Notes under the pieces: model-generated | Database searches by the model: none | What the model saw: only the letters and a program-made list of their open reading frames with translations | Told to the model about the DNA's origin: nothing | Shown: in pieces, positions 34,393-42,854 of the stretch | How the letters are laid out: each line of letters opens with the position of its first letter | Position numbering within the stretch: position 1 is the first letter of the stretch | Translations under genes and position numbers: made by a program | From: Pirellulales bacterium | GTDB lineage: Bacteria; Planctomycetota; Planctomycetia; Pirellulales; Lacipirellulaceae | DNA: 64,000 bases | Reading direction: 5' to 3' | Assembly (NCBI GenBank): GCA_019636345.1 | Contig: JAHBXQ010000004.1 | Location: 248,001 to 312,000 of the forward strand

Positions 34393-36738
34393 ATGATGTC
34401 CGTTGTCGCCAACTTGTTGCGGATTCGCGGAGCGCACGTTTGCCTCGCCGCTTGGCACCGGCGCGCGACGAGCGCCGCGTTGGCGACGCTGGCGACGACT
34501 GTCGGGCTTGAGCGCTCGGCCTGCTCCGCCGAGATCCTGGTCTCCTCGGCCAGCCAGATTGCCGCAGCCCTGGCGACCGTCCAGCCGGGAGACACGCTGG
34601 TCATGGCCGACGGCGTGTGGACCAACCAGCGGATCCAATTCGCGGCGAACGGCACGGCGGCGCTGCCGATCACGCTGCGGGCCCAGACGCCGGGGCAGGT
34701 GATGCTCAACGGCAATTCGAAGATCAACATCTCGGGCTCGCACTTGGTGGTGGACGGGCTGCGGTTCGAAGGGGGGGCCCTTGCGGCAAACGACCACGTG
34801 GTCGAGTTTCGCGGCTCCAAGGGCGAGGCGATGCACTCGCGGCTGACCAACTCGACGATCGTCAATTACAACCCTGCCGACGTCGACACGCGGTATTTCT
34901 GGGTCTCGCTCTACGGCGAGCACAACCGCGTCGACCACAACCGATTCGAGGGGCAGAGCCACTCGGGGGTGACGGTCGTCGTCTGGCGACCCGACGCCGG
35001 GCCCGATCATCACCTGATCGATTCGAACCATTTCTTGAATCGCCCCGTCGGCAACGGCAACGGGTTCGAGACGATTCGCATCGGCGACAGCAATCAGTCG
35101 CTGAGCAACTCGTACACCACCGTGCAGAACAACCTGTTCGAGCGAGTCGACGGCGAGATCGAGATGATCTCGAACAAGTCGGGCTCGAACGTCATCCAGT
35201 ACAACACGTTCCGCGAGTCGGCCGGGACAGTGACGCTGCGGCACGGCAACGACAATCGCGTCGAGGGGAACTTCTTTCTGGGGGAGGGGAAGTCGCAGAC
35301 CGGGGCTGTGCGGATCATCGGCGAGCGGCAGACGGTGGTGAACAACTACATCGCCGCCGTCGACGACCGCGCCGGAGGGGCGATCTCGATTTCGGCCGGC
35401 GTGCCGAACTCGGCGCTCAACCAGTACTTCCAAGTCAAGGACGCGGTCATCGCCCACAATACGGTGATCGGCACGGACGGCCCGGCGATCACCTTCGACG
35501 ACGGTCTGGGTTCGAGCGGGCGGACGCTGCTGGCCGAAGGGGTCGTCGTGGCGAACAACCTGCTGCGGAATTTCGGCCCCGCGATCTTCGAAGGGAATCA
35601 GGGCGCTAACTGGACCTGGGCGGGCAATCTCGCCTTTGGGGGGAGCCTCGGTCCCGCCGCCGGCAACCCAGGGGTGGTCGTCGCCGACCCGCAACTGCAG
35701 TGGGGCGCCGACGGACTGTGGCGACCGGCGCCGACCAGCCCCGCCGTGGATCAGGCCGCGACGACCTTGGGCAGCTTCGTGTCGGTTGACATGGACGGCC
35801 AGCCGCGGATCGGACTGTTCGACATTGGCGCCGACGAGCTCTCGTCGGCCAGCATCGTCCGCAGGCCGCTCTCGGCCAACGACGTCGGCCCCCTGTGGTC
35901 GATGGCCCCGTCGGCGCCGATGTACGGCAATCGCTACTTCGCCGAGGGAATGGCGTTGCAGGCGGAAAACTTCACTTGGGTCTCCGATCCCAACAACGAC
36001 GGCGACACCTGGACGGTGAGCGCCGCAGAAGACGCCCTTGGGGGGAAGCGAATCCTGGCCCCGGGCGGATCGCGGACCGACCTGCCGGGTCAGCCGCACG
36101 ATGCGATCGCCGCGTACGAGGTCTCGTTTCAGCAGCCGGGGGTCTACCGGGTTTACTACCGAGCCCGGGGGTTTGACGCGGGCTCGGACAGCATCTACGT
36201 GCCGAGCGCCTTGAACGTCGACCCGACGGTGCAGAAGACGCTCTCCTCCGACGGCGCGTACCAATGGGACGCTGGCGCTACGTTTGCGATTTCTGCGGCA
36301 CATGTCGGCGTCCCGCTGGAGTTTCGCATCGGCAAGCGAGAACAGTTGGCCGATCTCGACGCGCTGGTCCTCCACCTCGACGGGACGCTGTCAGCGTCCC
36401 AACTTGACGCCTTGTTCGACCCGGCGCTGCTGGCGGCCGATTTTACAGGGGACGGTCGCACCGACCACCAGGACCTCGCGGTGTGGAACGCCAATTTTGG
36501 CGCCGCCGGCGCCGCGCAGTCCGATGGCGACGCCAATGACGACGGCGTCGTCGACGGCGCCGATCTGCTCGTCTGGCAACGGTTGGCCAGTTCGGTCGCC
36601 CCGGCAGTCGCAGCGAACGGAGCCCCTGTTCCCGAACCGATCGGGCTCGGCTTGGCGGCCGTCGGCGTCAGCCTCGTTAGTTCTCGACGGCTCTCGCGGA
36701 CCTTGCGTTCCGCGGGATCGCTTTACGCAATCGCTTGA
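34393..36738 (+). CDS. PL6-family polysaccharide lyase (alginate lyase/chondroitinase B-like) with PEP-CTERM tail
   Basis: 781 residues. Signal region near 28-46. The beta-helix catalytic part spans about 47-490. The PL6 active site is intact: DGEIEMISNKSGSN gives calcium-ligand Glu255 and Glu257 and the base Lys262, and GTVTLRHGNDNRVEGNFF gives the acid Arg283; the Lys-Arg spacing of 21 equals that of chondroitinase B (Lys250, Arg271) with a constant offset of 12, and both Glu ligands keep that offset. A C-terminal carbohydrate-binding-like domain (about 515-670) precedes a dockerin-like pair (GDGRTDHQDLAVWNANFG; DANDDGVVDGADLLVWQR) and a VPEP tail. It cleaves uronate polymers by beta-elimination; alginate or dermatan sulfate cannot be told apart by eye. 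Confidence 0.88.
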   Translation: MMSVVANLLRIRGAHVCLAAWHRRATSAALATLATTVGLERSACSAEILVSSASQIAAALATVQPGDTLVMADGVWTNQRIQFAANGTAALPITLRAQTPGQVMLNGNSKINISGSHLVVDGLRFEGGALAANDHVVEFRGSKGEAMHSRLTNSTIVNYNPADVDTRYFWVSLYGEHNRVDHNRFEGQSHSGVTVVVWRPDAGPDHHLIDSNHFLNRPVGNGNGFETIRIGDSNQSLSNSYTTVQNNLFERVDGEIEMISNKSGSNVIQYNTFRESAGTVTLRHGNDNRVEGNFFLGEGKSQTGAVRIIGERQTVVNNYIAAVDDRAGGAISISAGVPNSALNQYFQVKDAVIAHNTVIGTDGPAITFDDGLGSSGRTLLAEGVVVANNLLRNFGPAIFEGNQGANWTWAGNLAFGGSLGPAAGNPGVVVADPQLQWGADGLWRPAPTSPAVDQAATTLGSFVSVDMDGQPRIGLFDIGADELSSASIVRRPLSANDVGPLWSMAPSAPMYGNRYFAEGMALQAENFTWVSDPNNDGDTWTVSAAEDALGGKRILAPGGSRTDLPGQPHDAIAAYEVSFQQPGVYRVYYRARGFDAGSDSIYVPSALNVDPTVQKTLSSDGAYQWDAGATFAISAAHVGVPLEFRIGKREQLADLDALVLHLDGTLSASQLDALFDPALLAADFTGDGRTDHQDLAVWNANFGAAGAAQSDGDANDDGVVDGADLLVWQRLASSVAPAVAANGAPVPEPIGLGLAAVGVSLVSSRRLSRTLRSAGSLYAIA

Positions 36739-36754
36739 CGACGGAGTTCGTGAC

Positions 36755-38137
36755 ATGACCGAAACGCATTGCACCGCCGCTCGTTTGCCAGGGGCGCCGA
36801 CCCGACGCGGGTTCTTGAAGCGGGCCTCGGGGTTGGCCGCTGCGGGGATCGCTCCCTACTTTGTGCCGGCCTCGGCGTTCGGGGCCGACGCCCCCAGCAA
36901 TCGGATCACGCTCGCGTGCATCGGCGTCGGCAACCAGGGAGCCGCGGTCATGCAGCGGTTTCTCGATTTGCCTGGCTGCCAAGTCGTTGCCGTGTGCGAC
37001 GTGAACCGCGCCAGCCACGGGTACAAGGACGACACGCAATTTCTCGGTCGCGACGTCGCCAAACAGACGGTTGAGGATTTCTATGCGAAAAAGCAGGGGG
37101 CGAGTGCGTATCGCGGCTGCGACGCCTACGTCGATTTTCGCGAAGTGCTCGCGCGAGCCGAGGTCGACGCCGTGACCGTCTGCACCCCCGATCATTGGCA
37201 CGCCGCCATGACGATCGCCGCGGCCGCGGCGAAAAAAGACGTCTACTGCGAAAAGCCGCTGGCTCTGAACATCGGCCAGGGGCGGGCGATGATCGACGCG
37301 GTCCGCAAGCACGAGGTCGTGGTCCAGACGGGCAGTCACGAGCGCTCGAACCCAATCGTACGCCAGGCGTGCGAGTTGGTCCGCAACGGCTACATCGGCG
37401 AGGTGAAGCGGGTCGTGACGAACGTCGGCTATCACAACAAAGTCGGCCCGGGGCCGGGATGGAAGCCGATGCCGATTCCCGAAGGGTTCGACTATGAAAT
37501 GTGGCTCGGCCCGGCGCCGATGGCGCCGTATCACCAGGACCGCTGCCTGTACAACTTCCGCTTCAATTACGACTACGCCGGGGGGCAGGTCGCGAACTTC
37601 GGGGCTCATTCGAACGACATGGCCCAATGGGGCCTGGGAATGGATCGCTCGGGGCCGGTCGAGGTCGAGTGCCTCCACGCCGAGTTTCTGCCCGCGGGAA
37701 GTCTGTTCAACGCGGCCACGGTCACGAAGTTCCGCTGCCGGTACGCCACCGGCGTCGAGCTGTTGTGCCAAACCGACGAGCAGGAGGTTCGCTGCGTCTT
37801 CGAGGGGACCGAGGGACGCGTCGAAGTGGAGAACAAGGGGAAGAACTTCAAGACCACGCCGGCCAGTCTCGCCGATGTGACGCTGCGCGACGAGCAGTTG
37901 CTCCACAAGAGCGACAACCACCAGCAGGATTTCCTCGAGTGCGTCAAGAGTCGACAAGAGCCGGCGGCTCCGATCGAGGTCGGCCACTCGTCCGCCGCCT
38001 TGTGCCATTTAGGCAACATTGCCGTTCGGACGGGGGCCAAACGCCTGTCGTGGGACCCCGCCGCCGAGCGATTCGTCGGCAACGACGAGGCCAACCGCTA
38101 TTTGAACTGCGACATGCGCAGTCCGTGGCAGATTTGA
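36755..38137 (+). CDS. Exported Gfo/Idh/MocA-family oxidoreductase
   Basis: 460 residues with a twin-arginine signal (TRRGFLKRASGLAAAG). Rossmann motif IGVGNQGAAV (about 50-60), VCTPDHWHAAM, and the family marker CEKPLALN; the C-terminal domain has GGQVANFGAHSNDMAQWGLG with conserved His. These enzymes use NAD(P) bound tightly to oxidise or epimerise sugars, and planctomycetes export many in folded form. It starts 17 bp after the PL6 gene, so it is probably in the same operon. Substrate unknown. A similar gene is at 47468. ATG 36755 gives the signal; longer frames upstream are read-through in another gene. Confidence 0.87.
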   Translation: MTETHCTAARLPGAPTRRGFLKRASGLAAAGIAPYFVPASAFGADAPSNRITLACIGVGNQGAAVMQRFLDLPGCQVVAVCDVNRASHGYKDDTQFLGRDVAKQTVEDFYAKKQGASAYRGCDAYVDFREVLARAEVDAVTVCTPDHWHAAMTIAAAAAKKDVYCEKPLALNIGQGRAMIDAVRKHEVVVQTGSHERSNPIVRQACELVRNGYIGEVKRVVTNVGYHNKVGPGPGWKPMPIPEGFDYEMWLGPAPMAPYHQDRCLYNFRFNYDYAGGQVANFGAHSNDMAQWGLGMDRSGPVEVECLHAEFLPAGSLFNAATVTKFRCRYATGVELLCQTDEQEVRCVFEGTEGRVEVENKGKNFKTTPASLADVTLRDEQLLHKSDNHQQDFLECVKSRQEPAAPIEVGHSSAALCHLGNIAVRTGAKRLSWDPAAERFVGNDEANRYLNCDMRSPWQI

Positions 38138-38236
38138 TTTGTTTGGACTTGGAGAACTGTCGTCGCGTTAGCGGCGAGAGAAGCAGGCATCACATCGATC
38201 GCGTCGTCGGGCTTGCCGACCGCCGCGCCCAGCACA

Positions 38237-39739
38237 ATGGAACGTCCCGTGGATCGCGTCCCCGTCGCCTCGTCCGCCCCGCGTACCTCGCTCAGCCAGA
38301 AGCCGAGCGACGTTCGCGTCGTCGGCGTCGAACTGTATTTCCTGCCCGTGCCGGCGCGGACGCCGCTCAAGTTCGGCTCAGAAACGCTGACCAGCGTCAC
38401 CTGCGCCCGAGTCCGGGCGATCGTCGCCGACCGCCAGGGGCGAACCATGGACGGTTGGGGCGAGACGCCGCTGAGCGTCCAATGGACGTGGCCCTGCAAC
38501 TTGCCTTACCGCGTGCGGGACGCGGCGCTGCAGCACTTTTGCCGACAGTTGGCAGTCGCGTGGGCGGAGTTCGAGGCGTACGGTCACGCCCTGGAAGTGG
38601 GCGAAGCCTTCGTGCGAACCCGCCTGGGGCAGGTGCGCGAGCGGTTCAATCGCCGGTTGCCACCGTCCGAGCGGATGCCGGCCCTGGCGTCGCTGGTCTG
38701 TTGCTCGGCGTTCGACGTCGCGGTGCACGACGCCTTCGCCCGGTTGCTGCAACTGCCGGTCTACGACACGTACGGCCCCGAGCACATGAATTGCGACTTG
38801 TCGCACTTCCTCGAAAGCGCCGACGACGAGGTGTTCGACTTTCGCGGCCTGTATCCCGAGTCGTTCCTGCAGCGTCCGGCCGCAACGACGTTGCCGGTGT
38901 GGCACCTCGTAGGGGGGCTCGACCCGCTGTCGCCTGAGGAACTGACCCCGGAGAGTCCCGTCGACGCTCATCCGGTGCTGCTGACGGATTGGATTCGGCG
39001 CGACGGACTGAAGTGCCTCAAGATCAAGCTCCGCGGCGACGACGAGGCGTGGGACTACGACCGCGTGATTCGAGTCGGGCGTTTGGCGGGCGAATTGGGA
39101 GTCGAACAGCTCACGACCGACTTTAACTGCATGGTTCGCGAGCCGAGTTACGTGATGCGGATCCTTGATCGACTGCGAGTCGAGCATCCGGTGATTCACG
39201 CGATGATACTCTACGTCGAACAGCCGTTTCCCTACGACATGGAGGCGTGTCCCATCGACGTCCGCGATCTCGTGTCCCGTAAGCCGCTTTTGATGGACGA
39301 AAGTGCCGACGACTGGCGCCATGTGCGGCTGGGACGCTCGCTGGGCTGGAACGGCGTGGCGCTCAAGACGTGCAAGACCCAGACCGGGGCGCTGTTGTCG
39401 CTCTGTTGGGCGAAAGCGCACGGCATGCACGTGATGGTCCAGGACCTGACCAATCCGATGCTGGCCCAAATTCCGCACGTGCAATTGGCCGCCCACGCCG
39501 CGACGATGAGAGGGGTCGAGTCGAACGCTATGCAGTTCTATCCCGACGCGTCGGCCCCCGAGGCGGAAATCCACCCGGGCCTCTATCGGCGTCGCGAAGG
39601 GCGGCTCGACCTGTCGAGCCTCCGCGGACCGGGCTTCGGCTATCGGGTCGAGGAGATCGCCCGGACGTTGCCGGCGCCGGTCCTCGTGCATACGGCGGCG
39701 GCGAAAGGCTCCTCGGCGGTCGTTCCTGAAACTCTCTAG
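38237..39739 (+). CDS. Enolase-superfamily enzyme (mandelate racemase/muconate lactonizing type)
   Basis: 500 residues, cytoplasmic, longer than the usual 370-400. The N-terminal capping domain begins VVGVELYFLPVPARTPLKFG; the barrel carries LKIKLRG (catalytic Lys-x-Lys), TTDFNCMV and YVEQPFPYD (metal Asp/Glu), LMDESADDW (third ligand) and ALKTCKTQTG. These fit acid-sugar dehydratases or epimerases of the superfamily. An insert of about 60 residues around 205-260 (HLVGGLDPLSPEEL) is unusual. The start ATG 38237 is chosen over 38213, a weak upstream codon. It lies between the oxidoreductase and the PL5-like lyase, so processing of a uronate product is a reasonable inference. Confidence 0.8.
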   Translation: MERPVDRVPVASSAPRTSLSQKPSDVRVVGVELYFLPVPARTPLKFGSETLTSVTCARVRAIVADRQGRTMDGWGETPLSVQWTWPCNLPYRVRDAALQHFCRQLAVAWAEFEAYGHALEVGEAFVRTRLGQVRERFNRRLPPSERMPALASLVCCSAFDVAVHDAFARLLQLPVYDTYGPEHMNCDLSHFLESADDEVFDFRGLYPESFLQRPAATTLPVWHLVGGLDPLSPEELTPESPVDAHPVLLTDWIRRDGLKCLKIKLRGDDEAWDYDRVIRVGRLAGELGVEQLTTDFNCMVREPSYVMRILDRLRVEHPVIHAMILYVEQPFPYDMEACPIDVRDLVSRKPLLMDESADDWRHVRLGRSLGWNGVALKTCKTQTGALLSLCWAKAHGMHVMVQDLTNPMLAQIPHVQLAAHAATMRGVESNAMQFYPDASAPEAEIHPGLYRRREGRLDLSSLRGPGFGYRVEEIARTLPAPVLVHTAAAKGSSAVVPETL

Positions 39740-39790
39740 CAGCGGACGCCGGGCCGCTGCCGTTCGATTCCCCAACCTTGAGACTCTCCT

Positions 39791-41083
39791 ATGATTCGTT
39801 GCTCGATGGCGACGCTCGTCGTGCTCGTCGGTTCGTCGGCTCTCGCCAGCGGAGCCGAGACCGGGGAGCTCTCAGGCGTTTACTACTACGAAGCCGACCG
39901 CATGCAGGCGGCCAAGGCGATGCTCGCCGAGCGCGCCGTCGGGCCCGACGCCGACGAAGTGCGCGAAGCGGCCGAAATGCTCCGCGAAGAAGGGAACGAC
40001 GCCCTGCGCCGCGGTCCGTACAGCGTCATGGACAAGGACGTCTCCCCGCCCAGCGGCGACAAACACGACTACATCAGCTACAGCGTGTACTGGTGGCCCG
40101 ATCCGGACAAAGCGGACGGCTTGCCGTACATTCGCCGCGACGGCAAGACGAATCACGAGCAGCGGGCGAAGGGGGACCGCGATCGACTCGAGGATATGAT
40201 CAACGACGTCGAGTCGCTGGCTCTGGCCCGGTACTTTCTGGGCCGGCAGCAGTACGGCGACCACGGCGCCAGACTCGTCCGGGCGTGGTTCCTCGACGAC
40301 GCGACGAAGATGAACCCCCATCTCAATTTCGCCCAAGCGGTCCTGGGGCGCAGCGACGGCCGGAACGGGGGGATCATCGACTCGCGGGCGTTCATCGAAC
40401 TGCTTGATTCGATCGTCCTCCTGCACGCCACAGGCGACCTCAGCGTTGCCGACATGGCCGGCCTGCAGGCATGGTTCGCGGAGTACTATCGCTGGCTGAC
40501 CACGAGCGAGATGGGTCGCAAAGAACGCGCCGCGGCGAACAACCACGGCATCTGGTATTCGGCCCAGGCAGCGCGCGTGGCGCTCTTTGTGGGGGACGAG
40601 GCGACGGCCCGTGAACTGATCGAGGATGCGCGCGACAAGCGGCTCCCAGCCGCGATGGAATCCGACGGCAAGCAGCCGGAGGAGCTGAGCCGTACGCGGT
40701 CGCTTCACTACTCGCTGTTCAGTCTCGATGCGCTGGCCTACCTCGCTCGGTTCGGCGAAAGCCTGGGGATTGACCTGTGGAACCACCGCGCTCCCAACGG
40801 GGCCAGCATCCGCTTGGGGCTGAATTACGCGGCGCCCTACGTGCTCGATCAGGACGCGTGGCCGTACGAGCAGAACCACGACTACCGCCTCTCGCCGCAG
40901 ATCGTTCAGCTCTTGCGAATGGCGGACGCGCGATACGCCGAACCGATCTATGGGCGCGTGCTCAAGGAGGTCCGTCGTACGGACCGCGATCGCATCTACG
41001 CGCCGTTGTTGTTTCGCGGACCTGCCGCGGGGACGGACGGAGACGTGCGGGCCGACGGCTCGGCCACGACGAAGCGCGGCTGA
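39791..41083 (+). CDS. PL5-like alginate lyase family protein
   Basis: 430 residues with signal peptide (about 1-21). All-helical alginate lyase fold (Alginate_lyase family): SYSVYWWPDPDKADGLPYIR near 96-115, the active-site Asn-His in AANNHGIWY (Asn251, His252), and RTRSLHYSLFSLDAL with Arg301/303 and Tyr307. In PL5 A1-III the catalytic Asn191, His192, Arg239 and Tyr246 are spaced almost identically. It would cleave alginate chains in the periplasm. It ends the run of polysaccharide genes that begins with the PL6 lyase, strengthening alginate as substrate. The last 25 residues are unstructured and charged. Confidence 0.87.
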   Translation: MIRCSMATLVVLVGSSALASGAETGELSGVYYYEADRMQAAKAMLAERAVGPDADEVREAAEMLREEGNDALRRGPYSVMDKDVSPPSGDKHDYISYSVYWWPDPDKADGLPYIRRDGKTNHEQRAKGDRDRLEDMINDVESLALARYFLGRQQYGDHGARLVRAWFLDDATKMNPHLNFAQAVLGRSDGRNGGIIDSRAFIELLDSIVLLHATGDLSVADMAGLQAWFAEYYRWLTTSEMGRKERAAANNHGIWYSAQAARVALFVGDEATARELIEDARDKRLPAAMESDGKQPEELSRTRSLHYSLFSLDALAYLARFGESLGIDLWNHRAPNGASIRLGLNYAAPYVLDQDAWPYEQNHDYRLSPQIVQLLRMADARYAEPIYGRVLKEVRRTDRDRIYAPLLFRGPAAGTDGDVRADGSATTKRG

Positions 41084-41107
41084 CGACCCCTCGCCCTCGT
41101 CGATCGA

Positions 41108-41908
41108 TCAGTACCGATATCCGACGCCGACGTTGGCGAAGAAGTTGGCCGCGTCTCCTCCCAGTCCCCAACCGGTGCGGACGCCCGCCTCCCAGTCGGG
41201 CGTGATCAGGTAGTGCACGCCCGGGCTGAGATACGACTGGCTGATTTCCTCGGAGCGGCCGTCGGTGAAAATGCCGAAGTATTCGACATGCGCATTCCAT
41301 GCCTCTGCGAATTCGTATTTGAGTACGGTCGACGGAGCCCAACGGTGAAACCGATCCCCCTCGGCCGAACCCGTTGCAAAGCGAAATGCGGAATCCCATT
41401 GCCAGCCCTCGGCGAGCCGCCATCCCCAGACGTAGGTTGCCGTCAGGTGAGTGGCGGTCTCCGGACCGCTCGCCGGCGTGGTCCCCTGTAAAATGACTGC
41501 ACTGCGGGGAACCCACCCGGACTGGTTGGCAAGCGCTGCTTTCAGGCCGTAGAGGAGTTTCGTCTCGGACTCGATCTCGCCCGAATCGAGAAACCCGATT
41601 GCCCCGCCGCCGGAGACCGCGCTCGACTCCCCGCCGACCTCGTAATTGGCCCCCAGCCGCAGCTCGAGCCAGTCGCTCAGGCCGCAGCGCACGAGCAACT
41701 CGGGAAAGCTGTGCGTTTCGGCGACGCTGCGGTTGTCGATAAACGAGTAGCTCGATTCGACGATCGCCCGGCCCCGGGAGGTCGTCGAGGTCGACGGCGT
41801 GAACGAATCGCGATCGGTCTCGATCGAGTCGGCCCCCTCCCCCTGGGCAATGGCTCGACCTGCGAGAGCGAGGCAGCAGCAGAACAGGCAAACGGCGCAG
41901 ATTCGCAC
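41108..41908 (-). CDS. Outer-membrane beta-barrel transporter-like protein
   Basis: 266 residues with signal peptide (about 1-21, AGRAIAQG) and a C-terminal pattern of alternating residues ending in an aromatic (VGVGYRY), typical of outer-membrane barrels. DRDSFTPSTSTTSRGRAIVE and VEYFGIFTDG, SPGVHYLITPDWEAGVRTGWG match the MetA/phenol-pathway 'transporter' barrel family. GTG start at 41908, with GAGAGAG just upstream. It converges with the PL5-like gene, 24 bp apart. It might import oligosaccharides released by the lyases, but nothing in the sequence shows the substrate. Confidence 0.75.
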   Translation of the reverse strand: MRICAVCLFCCCLALAGRAIAQGEGADSIETDRDSFTPSTSTTSRGRAIVESSYSFIDNRSVAETHSFPELLVRCGLSDWLELRLGANYEVGGESSAVSGGGAIGFLDSGEIESETKLLYGLKAALANQSGWVPRSAVILQGTTPASGPETATHLTATYVWGWRLAEGWQWDSAFRFATGSAEGDRFHRWAPSTVLKYEFAEAWNAHVEYFGIFTDGRSEEISQSYLSPGVHYLITPDWEAGVRTGWGLGGDAANFFANVGVGYRY

Positions 41909-42423
41909 GATCTCTCTCGGGCCGGGACTTACGAGGACGGAGTTTCATCTGTTAATTTCGGCCTCCTCGCGCAACGACTCCAGCCAGCCGGAGTCACCCG
42001 TCAAACTCGCCGGCGCCCCCCGCTTGATATGGATTGGCGACTGCTATGGCACTGAGCCGGGGCGCCGCAAGCTTGGCCTCAGCTTGGCTTTCCGTTCCTT
42101 TCCGCAGAGCCGACTATGTGCCGGCAGCTTTTGAGACGCCCGGAGTCCCATTCGCTCCAGCGGTGATAGCACTCTCATCTTCTGAGCAGGACCATGGTCG
42201 GACGACCTTGCCGCCCGGAATGGTCAAGCCGATTGTCCCGCAGGCGACAGGGGACGAGGTCGCAAAATGATGCCAAAACGCCACGTCGCGACCGCCGAGG
42301 CGCTCGTGCGCGGGTAGATTTTTCTAACCGCAGACGACGGCCGTGACGATCCTGCCAGCGGCAGCGATTGCGTGGTTCATGCGCCGTCGTTTCGCACTCC
42401 CGTCAGCAATGGAAATCCTAGCC
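41909..42423. other. Intergenic region
   Basis: 515 bp. A 78-codon plus-strand frame at 42034-42270 has no family resemblance or ribosome site and is not called. An AT-rich patch at 42315-42325 (AGATTTTTCTAA) may belong to the promoter of the next small gene. Confidence 0.4.
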
Positions 42424-42630
42424 ATGCGTACACAGTTGGCCGTCGTCGCGGCGCTGGCCGCAATCGCCCTCGGCAGCGGATGCTGCCCCTTTAAGAAGAA
42501 GCCCGCACAAGCGGCCGCCCCGGCGGCGATGCCTTATTGCATGCCGGCCTGCCCGGACCCGTGCGCGTCGCCGACCTACGGCGTCAACTACGGCAGCGTC
42601 TCGGCGCCGATGTGCTGCCCGAGCTACTAA
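42424..42630 (+). CDS. Small cysteine-rich lipoprotein
   Basis: 68 residues. Signal with lipobox (LGSGC, Cys near 20) directly followed by CPFKKK, then a cysteine- and proline-rich body (YCMPACPDPCASP, MCCPSY). Eight cysteines in under 70 residues suggest disulfide bonding or metal binding. Mini-lipoproteins of this shape occur widely in planctomycetes, without known function. ATG 42424 is taken because it starts the signal; an upstream start at 42343 would add 27 unneeded residues. Confidence 0.65.
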   Translation: MRTQLAVVAALAAIALGSGCCPFKKKPAQAAAPAAMPYCMPACPDPCASPTYGVNYGSVSAPMCCPSY

Positions 42631-42854
42631 CTGGCTCGGGTAAACGTCGAGATCCTCGGCGGGCGGCCGAGCTGTCGGCTGTCCAGCAGGATTGCTGCTT
42701 CCGAGCTCTTTCTTCCGCGAAGATCGCGTGACTCGTGGTTCTCGCCTTCTTCGATGCTGCGCAGTCGTTCGAGCGTTGGTTCGGGACGACGCATGCCGGG
42801 TCAGTTCAGAGGCAACGTCTCGACTGGTTCGGCGTCCGCAGTCGTGGCCTCGGT

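Noticed and set aside
42034-42270. 78-codon frame upstream of the small lipoprotein
   Set aside because: No ribosome site, no signal or domain, and codon use unlike neighbouring genes.
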